A DNA stretch of 64,000 nt from Beta vulgaris subsp. vulgaris (taxonomy: Eukaryota; Streptophyta; Magnoliopsida; Caryophyllales; Amaranthaceae): positions 42,164,146 through 42,228,145 of the forward strand of contig NC_079202.1 in the NCBI RefSeq assembly GCF_026745355.1, read 5' to 3'. How positions within the stretch are numbered: position 1 is the stretch's first letter; the number at the start of each line of letters is the position of its first letter. The notes beneath the pieces were generated by a model. The model made no database searches and was not told the origin of the DNA. It saw only the letters and a list, made by a program, of their open reading frames with translations. Position numbers and translations under genes: made by a program. Shown piece after piece: positions 34,831 through 46,245 of this stretch.

Positions 34831-35797
34831 TAAGAGAAACATGGTTTAGGTCAAAATCACAAATAAACCCACGTTTTTTATCCCATAACCAATCAAATTG
34901 CGTCAAAACAGTTTATGATGCAATTTTGTACGGTCCGACCCAATCATTTTTTTATTACTAAATATTATTATATTATTATATTATTAAATCTAATTATTAA
35001 AATAGTAATATTAATTTACTTCTTAGATATTATTGTTATTATATAATCAGCATCAAGTAATACTAATATATTAATAAAAATAATATAAGATAATAATTAT
35101 TAATTATCATTATTATGATTAATAAATTCTATTATTAATTTATGATTATAAACATTATTTATTTATAACTACCATTTTAAAAAATCTAAAATACTATTAT
35201 TATTACTCATTATTAATTATTCACTATTATTACTTATCATTATAATTATTATTTAATATTCATACTATTGTTGTTTAAATATCATTTACATATTTATTAC
35301 ATTCAATTCAATTTAATTTTATTCAATTTAATTCAGTTTAGTTCAGTTAAGCTTTTATGTCCAAGAGAAAAAATCCTAAGGATGAAGATGAGTGAAAATA
35401 ATGGAACAGAGAGAAAGACTCAAGTATAATTGCATAGAGTATCGAGATGAGTGAAAAGTAAATGGGGAAAATAACAGAGAAAGTTAGTGTGATTGGCTTT
35501 TGAGGTGTGGGAAATAATTGTAATGGCCGAGGAACACTAGGCTACAAAAGAGGGACAAAGTTATCATCTATTTACTCAGGGTAATTTTGTCCAAAAAGCA
35601 CTATTCAAATAGAAAGATTCAATACAGGATCGGAAGAACTTTTTGGAATTTCTTAATGGGGAATACAGGAAGAAGAAAAGAGAACAGAGGGATTATAACT
35701 TTTTTTATATTTTTATGTGTGCACAACTTAAGATATTAATGATTAAAAAAGCGCATTGGGTTGCGTGAAAAAGCAAACGTTTCATTTAAAAAAACGG

Positions 35798-36095
35798 AGG
35801 AAGTATAAGTATATAAAGTACACCAAAAATTATAAATAAACTAATACACGGATTTACTAAATGTAAACCGATTTTCACAAGAACCATTTATAGCCAGGTC
35901 CTACAATAAACTCCAAAATTAAATAGTAATAATTTAAATAATGATAAGCAAAGGGTAAATAACCTTAAAACTTTATATAATAACAATAAAATAATTTTTA
36001 CGTATAAATTTTTTTCTGAACTAGAAAGATTAGTTTACGGAAAAATACACTAGAAAACTCTACCGCATTTTTTGGGGTGTTACATTCTCACCTCC
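35798..36095 (-). repeat. Minus-strand LTR-like start (TGTAACACCCC)
   Basis: GGGGTGTTACA ends at about 36085 on the plus strand, so the minus strand reads a purine tract (GGACGGGAGGTGAGAA) followed by TGTAACACCCC. That is the border expected at the start of a 3' LTR of a Ty3/gypsy element. It faces the similar start at 26334, head to head. No coding region accompanies it. Confidence 0.4.
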
Positions 36096-37223
36096 CGTCC
36101 TCAAAACCTAACTCCATTTCCCTTAAATTCGTTTAAGACCCTCAACCATTCGATTGTTAATTGCAGAGGAGAATATCCATCCTAAGTAATCACTAGAATT
36201 TATTCAATTCTTCTAGTAATGACTCGTTTGGAAGTGAGTATTTGAGAAATATAAGGATTAAAGATGTTGATGACATCGTTACATTTGAATATTGAACTAA
36301 TACTCCATTTACATATATGAAAACTAAGCAAATAGTTATCTGTCCATTCTTTGTTATTAAGTTCGAATTATCTTACAATTGACCTTATCGAATAATGAGC
36401 ATAAACATAAGCCTCGATAACTTTTGGTAAACTAAACTTTACATTTTTCTTGGAATTTGAAACAACACAAAAAATTAATATTGGATTAGGCTTAGGTTTT
36501 TATTCAATATTCATGATATGTTCAATACTAAAATTGCTTTGCAACAACAACCATAAAAGCAACAAACAATATTGTTATTTATTACTACTACTATTATTAT
36601 AATAATAATTATTATTATACAAAAATTGTCAAACTAAAATTTTCTAAATTGAAATGATATTTACTAAACTCAAACTTAATTTTGCTAAATGAAACTAATT
36701 TTTTTTAATATAAAAGGAATAAAGCTTAAGTCTTTTTTTTTTGACGGGAGGGCTTAAATTTTACTGTTGGTCTTGTAAGAGACCGCCAACTTTAAACTTA
36801 AAATTAGGCAAGGCCCAAACCCAATATTAAGAAGAGAAAATGCCACCTTTTTTTTTTTAATATAGTGACTAGTTTAATTTATTTAAAGACTAGTTTAATC
36901 TATTTCGTGACCAGTTCAATCTATTCAGTAATGACATTCTTTAACTCATTCAGTCGCTAGTTTATCCATTTAGTGACTAGTTTAATCCATTCGGTAAAAG
37001 TATCGAGTTATTTTTTTTAAATTATCTGTTGTAGTTCGAGAATCAAGAAAACAAAGGAAGGAAAAGAGAAGAGAGGACTAGAATAGTGTTGGGTTAGAGT
37101 GAAATGTAATGGGCTTGTTAGAAAAATCCAGTCTTAGATTCGTCTAATTTTATGTTAAAATTAGACAGTCTATTCTAATAAATTATGTAAATTTTAATAA
37201 CTTTAATTTAATATACATAATAT
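36096..37223. other. Non-genic spacer
   Basis: AT-rich, with a run of related phrases around 36860-37010 (ACTAGTTTAAT, GACCAGTTCAAT, GACTAGTTTAAT), a short degenerate repeat. No gene. Confidence 0.4.
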
Positions 37224-37440
37224 AAGTATAAAGTCAAAAAGTGAATGCCATGTATTTAATGCATGTTAAATTTTTTCCTAAACCTACATACTAGGGTAAT
37301 GTACAGATATTGACTTGCAATACATCTCTTGTAGTATAAATATGGCTTTTGCCATAAGAAGCAAGATACAACTTTGGGAAGAAAGAATCACTTCTCTCTT
37401 ATTTTTACTCTATAATTTTTCTGTTCCCTTTGTTTCACAA
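37224..37440 (+). repeat. Left LTR of C2
   Basis: Matches 44221-44431 over most of its length. Its first bases are diverged from the TGTTATGAAG start of the right LTR. Ends TTTCACAA. Confidence 0.85.
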
Positions 37441-37562
37441 TACGTTATTAGCACGAGTTTGCTACCGAAAAAAAAAACAAAGGTATCTTTAAAATCTTTA
37501 CATCCATTCTGTTTCAAGTTCTAAATTTTTTTTCTCCAAGCCCAACCCTTTACTATCCGAAT

Positions 37563-37886
37563 ATGGATCAACAAAGTAACGGGATTAACATTATTTTGCA
37601 TAATGTCTCTGTCTCGAGTGTTTATTTTTGGATAGAGCGAAACAATGTGTCATTTACTACCAACCCAGTGATGGGATCTGTAAGACAACCCCGACCTAGT
37701 AACCTTAACGACTGTACAAATACTCATACTAGAGAAAACGCACAAACCCCTATTCCCAACACCAATAATAATCCACTTATACAACCAACTGAAAATCAAC
37801 CCCCACCAAGTAATAAAAGAGATAGAGATGAGGAGGAAGAAACTAGTAGTAAACGTCACCATGCCACTAACCCAGAAAATAAATAA
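37563..37886 (+). CDS. Extra 107-codon ORF in the C2 leader, function unknown
   Basis: The frame starts MDQQSNGINIILHN about 120 bp after the left LTR and ends about 880 bp before gag. The middle is rich in Asn, Pro and Thr. The end is charged, with KRDRDEEEETSSKRHH, which resembles a nuclear localisation signal next to an acidic patch. It has no gag-like motif. It could be an accessory ORF of this element lineage, a captured host exon, or chance. The stop is followed by unrelated AT-rich sequence. Confidence 0.35.
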   Translation: MDQQSNGINIILHNVSVSSVYFWIERNNVSFTTNPVMGSVRQPRPSNLNDCTNTHTRENAQTPIPNTNNNPLIQPTENQPPPSNKRDRDEEEETSSKRHHATNPENK

Positions 37887-38767
37887 TTTGATAATGACGC
37901 TACCTTCATGGAGGGCAAGGACATTTTATTTGCGTTGTTTATTTTTTATTCTCTTGAACCGCCTATATGGACTGCCTAGTGAAGTGATAAAGTTATTATC
38001 TCTAGCTTATATGTGCAATAATGTTATATGTATGCGGAACAAGCATTCATAACACTATTATATATTATTGTCTCTAATCTTTTTTTTTTTTTTGCATTGT
38101 AGTTACATATATTATATTACCATTTTACTAACATGCTCTAATATATACTTGTCAATCTTAAAATTTTATTGCATTATATATTTTTAAATGTAGATAAATT
38201 GCACAGTTAGGAATAACCCTCTGTAAAAACGGATTACCCATCCCCATTTTCACCATACATCCCTTATCTTCTTCCAATTTTTTTCTGAACTCACAAAAAA
38301 AAAAGTTTCTCTCTTCTTCCTCAACCTTCCGGCCACCATATTCCATGCCGATAACAACCGTCCTCCACCCTCATCTTCTTCTTTTGAGGAGGATTTTAGG
38401 AAAATAAGACTCTACTTATTTCTCATAGGCGGTTTATTTTTCCTGCTCATGACATTAATGATATATCTCCTAATACATATGTAGGAGACAAAAAAAAATT
38501 TGTCCTCCGGGAAGAATGACAAAAATGCACATGAATATCAATTTTTTTTATGTCTTTAAGTGCATTTTAGGAAGTTTTTTTTCTTCACTTGTTATATTTT
38601 GTTTCTATTTTTGGTATTTTTTGGCTTCATCAATATTGTACGCTATTTTAGTTTTTTGTTTGTATTATTTATGTATAATTATAATGATATAAATCAGGGG
38701 GAGATAATATATATGTGATTTATCATCATTACTAATTTCAAATATTTACATGTTTGTAGTCAAAAGA

Positions 38768-40050
38768 ATGGGAGATCTAGTGAAAAGACAATTTAACATA
38801 CTAGATCTATCTTGACAAAAAAAAATTTAATGGACGTTGGACTCCCAAATGAATTTAAAGGCCCAAGGACCGGAACCTACAATTAAAGATGTGACAACCC
38901 AACAAGGGGATGCGACTACATCAGCCGCACAGTTAAAATTGCGACTGTACAAGAAAAGGCAAAAACCTTAGTCCTCCTAAGACATCATTTACATGAAAGT
39001 TTAAAAACTGAATATCTACTTGTGGAGGATCCAAAAGAACTATGGGATAACCTAAATGAAAGATATGGGCATCACAAAAATGTGCTCCTCCCGAAGGCAC
39101 ATTATGACTGGACCAATATGAGGTTCCAGAATTTTAAAACAGTCAGTGATTACAATTCAACATTGTTTAGAATTGTATCATTGTTGAGATATTGTGATCA
39201 TCCCATCACAGAAGAGCAAATGATAAATAAAACGCTTTCCACTTTTCACGCTTCTAATATCATATTGGCAGAACAATACAGGTTCAGAACTTTCAAAAAG
39301 TACTATGAGCTAATCTCAGTACTACTTGTGACTGAACAAAATAATGACCTTCTGCTGAAAAATCATATTCTTAGACCTACAGGGTCTTCAACCACCCATG
39401 AGATAAATGCAATAGAAAGCTCTAATCCACTAGAATCAAATGATATACATAGGGGTGGACGTGGTAATTACAATGGTCGTAGGAGAGGAAGTGGTAATTA
39501 CCGCGGCCGAGGGCGTGAACGTGACAGAGGCCGATTTTCCGCAAGAAATAATAATTTTAAATATTCTGATTAAAATTGGGGACAATCATCTGGAAATCAG
39601 AGGCAGACGTCCTATAAAGGAAATGACACTTGCCACAAATGTGGCATGACTGGGCACTGGGGTCACACATGTCGTATTGCCAAACATTTTTTTTGGTCCC
39701 CCTTTCGGGAACCCGTGGTAAGATGAATTTCCTCTGGGCTGCCCTCGCACAGGGCCACTCACCTAGAGGCCCAACAAGCCCCAACCCCTCCCCCCTCCCC
39801 CCTCCCCCCCAACAATATTGAAATTTGCTTCCACCAAGATTCGAACCTTGGTCTTAGGAAGCTTACCATTGGACCCAAGGATCCTTGGTGTACTGTCGAG
39901 CATTTGGTAGACCTATATCAAGCTTCAACAAATAACAAAGGGGAAAATGTTGAAGCAAACTTTGTTAATGAAGCTAATACATCCATGCCCAGCCTTGATG
40001 TTTCAAATTTTTTAATGGATGGTGCTAAAGTAGAAAACAACTTTGTTTAG
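38768..40050 (+). pseudogene. C2 gag, broken by stops and a SINE
   Basis: An ATG at 38768 begins MGDLVKRQFNILDLS and meets a stop at once. The frame that opens at about 38950 reads KTLVLLRHHLHESLKTEYL, continuing into 39022-39573 with DPKELWDNLNERYG (UBN2-type capsid) and an Arg/Gly-rich nucleic-acid-binding tail. The CCHC knuckle (CHKCGMTGHWGHTC) lies at about 39632-39673 after another stop. The SINE at 39688-39891 splits the coding sequence just after it. Beyond the SINE the frame resumes with LVDLYQASTNN. Confidence 0.85.
39688..39891 (-). mobile_element. tRNA-derived SINE inserted in C2 gag
   Basis: Read on the minus strand, the element begins with a tRNA-like head (GGATCCTTGGGTCCAATGG) whose B box, GGTTCGAATC, is at 39847-39838. 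A GC-rich body with a C/G-homopolymer stretch follows, and it ends ACCAAAAAAAA at 39688. The gag sequence reads continuously across it (RIAKH before, LVDLYQ after). A diverged duplication, ending CATTT on both sides, marks the target. SINEs are mobilised by LINE machinery. Confidence 0.82.
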
Positions 40051-40189
40051 ATAACAAACCATTAATATGCTTAGTTTATTTTAATTGCTTCAATATTCAC
40101 TTTCATGTATTCGTTCCTTGATTCTTAATGAAATATGTATTTTTCTTATACTGATCATCGTATTTATTATTTATGAAGATATGAATTCA

Positions 40190-43100
40190 TCAGAAGTTAG
40201 AACCAAAGAACAATGACTTCTGGACAGTGGGACAACACACACCATATTGAAAAATAAAGAGTATTTTTCAAAACTTACAATATTCCAAGAAAATGTTAGT
40301 ATAATCTCTGGGACAACCAAGTTAATTGAAGGCTTGGAAAAGCCTGCATTATATTTCCAAATGGCACAAAATTGATGATCAATGACGCATTATATTCGAG
40401 TAAATCTCGAACAAACCTCATAAGTTTCAAAGATGTACGTCAGAATGGTTACCATTTGAAAACAATGACAGTGAACAAAGAGGAATTCATATGCCTCACA
40501 GCAGAAAAATACGGCAAGAAATACATCTATGAAAAATTGCCAGCAATTTCCTTGGGACTATATCGTATAGATATACGTCCGATTGAAATTAATATGATAT
40601 CTAACCAGAAGTTAGATAAAGAAAATCATTTACTCTATGGCATGACCGATTAGGCCCCCGCACAGGAATGATGCATAGATCATTGAAAACTCAAATGGAC
40701 ACTCTATAAAGAATGTCAAAATTCCTCGGTCAAATGAATTAACATGCTCTGCATGCTCACTTGGCAAATTGATAATCAGACCATCTATAAATAAGATTGC
40801 CACTGAATCTCCAAGTTTTTAGAAAGAATTCAAGGAGATATTTGTGGGCCTATTCACCTGCATGTGGACCATTTCGCTATTTCATGGTATTAATTGATGT
40901 CTTACTCGATGGTCACATGTGAGCCCTTTGTCAAGTAGAAATGTTGCATTTGCAAAACTTTTGGCTCAAATAATTCGATTAAGAACTCAATTTCCAGATC
41001 ATACAATAAAGAAAATAAGATTAGACAATGTTGGAGAATTTACATCCCAAACTTTTAATGACTATTGCATGTCTATTGGATTATTGTTGAGCACCTGTAC
41101 CTCATGTACATACACAAAATGGTCTTGCTGAATCATTAATCAAAAGACTACAATTAATTCAAGACCATTAATAATGAGGTAAAATTGCCATCTACTACTT
41201 TGGGTCATGCTATATTACATGCGGCAACATTGATAAGATTAAGGCCGACAGCCTATCACAAATTCTCACCTACAATTAGTATCTGGCCGAGAACCGAATA
41301 TCTCACATTTGAGAATTTTTGGGTGCGCTGTACATGTACCTATTGCTCCGCCCCCAACGTACTAAAATGGGTCCACAAAGAAGGAGAGAATATATGTTGG
41401 ATTTGAATCTCCATCAATTATCAAATATTTAGAGCCAACAACTGGTGATTCTATTTACGGCTCGATTTGCCGACTGTCATTTTAATGAGTCGTATTCCCA
41501 TCCTTAGGGGAGAGAAAGTGGACCCACAAAATATAAAAACGGAAATTACATGGAACGCATCGCAAATGTTATTTTGGACCCGAGAGCAAATTCATGTGAG
41601 CAAGAAGTCAAGAAAATTGTCCATCTGCAAAGTATTGCAAACCAATTGCCAGATGCATTCACAGATCTAAGAAAGTGACAAAGTCACATGTACCTGCTGG
41701 AATGCTCCGGAACGGATTGAAATTCCTAATGACAATAAGGCAATTGAAAATGAGTCAATAGCACGTCGAAAACGTGGCAGACCACCGGTTCTAAAGATTT
41801 AAAACCGAGAAAAATGAAAAGGCAAGGGAGACAACGAACGAAATTAATATAATCCTCAACGAGCATGATGAAACAAATGAAAGAAGAAGATAGCTGTTCC
41901 AGAAGAAAAGGAACATGAAAGCATAGACAACAATGAAACTTCAATTAATTATGTTTCTACAAAGAGACAATGGAATCGAAAAGATGTTGTCTTGAATGAA
42001 ATTTTTGCTTACTCGATAGCGGTTGAAATGACATACGATGAAAATGATATGTAGAGCCAAATACAGTTGATGAATGTCGCCGCAGAAAAGATTGGCCAAA
42101 ATGGAAAGAGCAATTCAAGCAGAATTGAGATCACTTGAAAAACGTGAAGTATTCGGTCAAATAACCCAAATACCAAAAGGTGTAAATCCATTGGGTACAA
42201 ATGGGTATTCGTGAGAAAACGAAATGAGAAAAATGAGGTTACTAGATATAAGGCAAGATTAGTAGCCCAAGGCTTCTCGCAAATGCCAGGGATTGATTAT
42301 GATGAGACATATTCTCCAGTAGTCGATGCAACTACACTAAGATTTCTGGTAAGTTTATCAGTTTCGAAAGGATTGCAAATGAGATTGATGGATGTAGTGA
42401 CCCATATTTGTATGGCTCACTTGACACAGATATTTATATGAAAGTTCCTGAAGGACTAAAACTACCAGAAAATTCGATGCCCAAAGAGATGTTTCAATAA
42501 AATTGAAAAATCACTCTATGGGTTAAAACATCTGAAAGAATGTGGTATAATCGTCTTAGTGCATATATATACCTATTGAAAGAAGGATTCAAAAATAATC
42601 AAATCAGTCATTGTCTTTTCATTAAGCGATCTAAATCAGGATTCGCCATCATTGCTATATATGTCGATGATTTGAACATTATCGGAACTCCTAGAGAACT
42701 TGAAGCGACTGCAAAGTACTTGATGAAAGATCTCGGGAGGACAAAATTTTGCCTTGGCCTGCAAATGGAACATTAAGAAATGGGATTTTTGTCCACCAAT
42801 CAAACTCTACAGAAAAAATCCTGAAACGTTTTTTCATGGACAAAGCCCACCAATAAGTTCTCCAATGTAGTGCGTTCCCTGAATGAGAAAGATGATCCAT
42901 TCAACCACGAGAAGAAACAAGAAGATTCTTGGTCCTGAAGTACCATATCTAAGTGCAATTGGGCCTTAATGTACTTGGCTAACAATACTCGACCTGACAT
43001 AGCTTTTTCAGTAAACTTGTTAGCTAGATACAGCAATGCCCAACAAAGAGACATTGGAATGGAGTCAGACACTTATTACGTTATCTTCGAGGAACACAAG

Positions 43101-43728
43101 ATTGGATTATTCTATCAGTCGAAACCAAATGCGTCACTCATTGGATATGCAGACGTTGGCTACCTATCAGACCCACAAAAGGCTAAGTCTCAATCCGGAT
43201 ATCTGTTCACTTATGGAGGTACTGCAATATCTTGGAAATCCACAAACCAGACCTTGACTGCTACATCATCAAATCATACAGAATTAATTGCTCTTTATGA
43301 AGCTGGACGATAATGTGTATGGCTAAGGTCAATGATCAAGAATATCCAAGAAGAGTGTGGAATGGAAACAATAACAACTTGGAAATGTCAATATGTTAAA
43401 TTCATTCACAAATCTTGTGTTCTTCTGTGTAGCGTACGGTGTCTCGTGCCAAGTGAAAGGAAAGCTGAGCAATCCAACTATCATCTACGAAGACAATACT
43501 GCATGTATCACCCAAGTAAGTGAAGTGTACATCAAAGGGGACATAACTAAACATTTATCACCAAAGCTTTTCTTCACTCATGACCTCCAAAAGGAAGGAA
43601 CGATAAACATCCAACAGATGCAATCATGTGAGAATCTTGCAGATTTATTTACCAAATCCCTTCCAGCGAAGAAATCTGAAGAATTAGTTCGAAAAATTGA
43701 AATGCGTCATCTTTGCGATATATGCTAG
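40190..43728 (+). pseudogene. C2 pol (protease, integrase, RT, RNase H), broken
   Basis: The protease motif LLDSGTTHTIL at about 40217-40250 is intact but preceded by an in-frame stop. Positions 40372-40653 are the post-protease region. Integrase pieces include CSACSLGKL (40750) and IRLDNVGEFTSQ in 40919-41131. RT pieces are 42211-42441 ([13 protein letters not shown]) and 42540-42776 (AIYVDDLNIIG, catalytic YVDD kept). RNase H pieces are 42969-43313 (GYADVGYLSDPQ) and 43393-43728 (IYEDNTACI, LADLFTKSLP). Many stops and shifts make it non-functional. Confidence 0.88.
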
Positions 43729-43934
43729 ATTCAGGGGGAGTATTGTATGCGCTGCACTCTTTTTTCCTTTGATCAGGTGTTTATCCCACCGGATTTTTCC
43801 TGATAAGGTTTTTAATGAGGCAGTTAATTTTAAGCATATAAGAATACATAGTAGTTGTACTCCTTTCCCTAATTATGGATTTTTTTCACTTGGTTTTTCC
43901 CAACAAGGTTTTTAACGAGACAACTAATATCCTA

Positions 43935-44193
43935 CTCCCTCCGTTTCATTTTAATCTACACACTTACACTTTTTACGCATGCCAATGCAAAACTTTGAGG
44001 ACATATATCTCTAGTTTTGTATTTGTAAAAATTATAAAAAGTGCATATTAATAAAATACATGTTATGATGAATCTTACAAGATCCAACATGACTATATTT
44101 TCATCCGCGTATAAATCACAAATGATGGTTAAAGTGAAATTTGTGAATAGTGTAAAATGTCAAAGTGTGTAGATTAAATTGAAACGGATGTAG
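43935..44193. mobile_element. Stowaway-like MITE nested in C2
   Basis: CTCCCTCCGTTTCATTTTAA at the left and TTAAATTGAAACGGATGTAG at the right are inverted repeats with TA on each side (43933-43934 and 44194-44195). It lies between the C2 RNase H and the C2 right LTR, so it came after C2. Confidence 0.87.
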
Positions 44194-44220
44194 TATTAAA
44201 TATGGGCAGTCAAGGGAGAA

Positions 44221-44431
44221 TGTTATGAAGTCAAAAAGTGAATGCCATGTATTTAATACATGGTAAATTTTTTCCTAAACCTACATACTAAGGTAATGTA
44301 CACATATTGACTTGTAATACATCTCTTGTAGTTTAAATATGACTTTTGCCATAAGAAGCAAGATACAACTTTAAAAAGAAAAAATCACTTCTCTCTTATT
44401 TTATAATTTTTCTGTTCCCTTTATTTCACAA
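44221..44431 (+). repeat. Right LTR of C2
   Basis: Begins TGTTATGAAGTC after the purine tract and matches the left LTR to TTTCACAA. It ends about 0.9 kb before the methyltransferase start codon. Confidence 0.85.
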
Positions 44432-45368
44432 CAAATATGTTTGATATAATTCCTACAATTCTCTAAAAAAACAATAGATAATTTCAACAAGGCAAACGGC
44501 TAATGCCTAATTGGGAAACTCCGGGTTAATTCTTGCGATGAAATTGGTTCTTATGTAAATTTACTTGGGAAGGCAAAATAGGAAGAATGTCCTGACATTT
44601 TGGAAATGGCATACCACATTCCACATATTGATGATGCACATATATATCCAAATACGCTTTTGCTAAGTCAATACATACTCACACAGTACAAGACATAGAA
44701 TTAAATGATGTTCTTTCTAATTTCTTAAACCCATTCTCACTCTAAAAGATCCAATGCCTTCAATTTCCCTCTTCTTTACGCCTTGCAAGCCTTAAATTCT
44801 CCAGCTTTGGCGACGAATTCAGGTCCATTCATAATTCTCCTCCCTTTTTCACATCATGGGCAATTTTTCTTTTACAATTTTCGTAGATATATTTTGATCC
44901 TGATCTTGTATTATGATATATGGTGGACTAATATAAAGTGGGTCATACTTTCCTAGTTGAGAAGATTGTCATGTTTTGCTTATATTTTGTATCTTTGCTT
45001 GTATTTATAATATTCATGGGATGGACATTATTGCTTGATTCTAAAGAAATTTTTGGTTTTTATATTTCCTAAATTATGTGAGTATGTTGAGTTTTTCGTT
45101 CGTGGTGATTTGCTAGATTATTGGATTTTCATTTTCTTGGTTAAGGCATATACTCATGACTGAATTGTTTTCATTAGCAGAAATTTTCTAATGCTAATAT
45201 GACACTTGATTTTATTGATTGAGAAGTGGGAATTACCTTTTATGAAGGGTTTTTTGTTTGTGGTTTGTGGGGGGTTTGTCTGAACTTTTGTTGTTTTCTT
45301 ATCCCTTTACAGGGGTCAGGGGTGTGAATATTAAACTTAAGATAGGCATTCTTTGTTGTTGAGAGGTT
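44432..45368 (+). promoter_or_regulatory. Methyltransferase promoter, 5' UTR and likely 5' UTR intron
   Basis: A pyrimidine-rich leader-like stretch near 44755-44820 ends AATTCAG/GTCCATTC, a plausible donor. CCCTTTACAG/GGGTCAGG at 45301-45316 is a good acceptor, 58 bp before the ATG. Between them the sequence is T-rich, like a plant intron. This suggests a 5' UTR intron of about 0.5 kb, inferred from splice motifs only. The C2 LTR borders this region on the left. Confidence 0.5.
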
Positions 45369-46245
45369 ATGGCTCTGGGAAGGTATGCCCGAGTCGACGG
45401 GCAGAATTCTCCGAACCATTGTTTGGTAATTTGTATTGTGGGGTTTGTTTCAACATGTTTGATGGCTGCCTGGATGACTATGTCGTCATCAAGTGGCGCT
45501 GTTCGCACTGGAATATCGGTAGAGCAGTTCATGGGTGGCATGCCAAAGATAGTGAAGGGGAATGATAAGTCTGAGGAAAGTGGAGAATACCAAGACAAGA
45601 TACCTGCAGCCGAGGAAGAAATTGGTGCAGTGAAGATGAAGGATGGAGTGGTCGATCAGAGTAATAAGTCTGGTCAAGAAATGAATGAATCTTCACCTAC
45701 ACCTCAAGTTATGCCTAGGCCAACTCAATCAGCTGAGTCAGAGAAAGAAAAACTTTCAGGAGGATTTTCAATGTGGAAGGACCGAAAAGATTATAGATGG
45801 AAAGTATGTAATGTCACTGCAGGGCCAGATTATATTCCTTGTCTTGACAATATTCAAGCTATCAAAATGCTACGAACCACGAGACACTACGAGCACAGGG
45901 AACGACACTGTCCTGATGAAGCTCCTACGTGTCTTGTTCCTCTACCTAAAGGGTATAGAACCCCAGTAAAATGGCCTAAAAGCAGAGACATGGTACACTA
46001 AATACTTCAATTCAGAGCTCAAAAGAGAGGTTTAAAGTAATAATTTATTCTATATTCTTTTATGCTCTAATAAGCATTTATGGTGGATAATTCAGATATG
46101 GTTCGTCAATGTACCCCATACAAGGCTTGTTGATTACAAGGGAAAACAAAATTGGGTGAGGGTTCATGACCGCTACCTTACCTTCCCCGGTGGTGGAACT
46201 CAATTTACAAAGGGCGCTCTACATTATGTTGATTATATTCAACAG
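45369..46245 (+). CDS. PMT: PMT exons 1-2 (membrane anchor, stem, start of catalytic domain)
   Basis: Exon 1 (45369-45992, 208 codons) carries the anchor, the stem and the domain start, up to KWPKSRDM at ATG/GTACAC. Exon 2 (46096-46245, 50 codons) begins [11 protein letters not shown] after TTCAG and ends DYIQQ at CAG/GTGATT. Joined in phase 0 they read [14 protein letters not shown], as expected for the family. The stem is shorter than I recall for Arabidopsis PMT24-27. Confidence 0.93.

Larger units (their letters stand above)
33317..35797. repeat. Nested MITE debris
   Basis: The outer ends pair: TTCCTTCGTTATGTTTTAAA near 33320 with the reverse complement of a stretch ending AACGGAGGAAGTAT near 35797. 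Inside them, CTCCCTCCGTTCTCTTTTGT at about 33464 pairs with the reverse complement of AGAACAGAGGGAT near 35690. A third, complete MITE (34309-34626) and a microsatellite lie inside both. This fits successive MITE insertions followed by expansion. The outermost borders are approximate. Confidence 0.5.
37224..44431 (+). mobile_element. Ty1/copia retrotransposon C2 with nested SINE and MITE
   Basis: LTR copies at 37224-37440 and 44221-44431 share long blocks (GTCAAAAAGTGAATGCCATG, CTTTTGCCATAAGAAGCAAG). The left LTR is followed by TTATTAGCACGAG, the primer-site type of a copia group that normally shows TTATCAGCACG. The right LTR is preceded by the purine tract AAGGGAGAA. Gag and pol pieces run between them in copia order, all broken. 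A SINE sits in gag and a MITE just before the right LTR. The leader between the left LTR and gag is long (about 1.3 kb) and holds an extra 107-codon frame. Confidence 0.93.

Noticed and set aside
34621..34833. Open frame with long Tyr/Leu/Ile runs, membrane-protein-like
   Set aside because: It is the translation of the TTA microsatellite.
37224..44431. An endogenous virus
   Set aside because: The domain order protease-integrase-RT-RNase H, the LTRs and the primer site are those of Ty1/copia retrotransposons; no envelope, coat or movement protein is visible.
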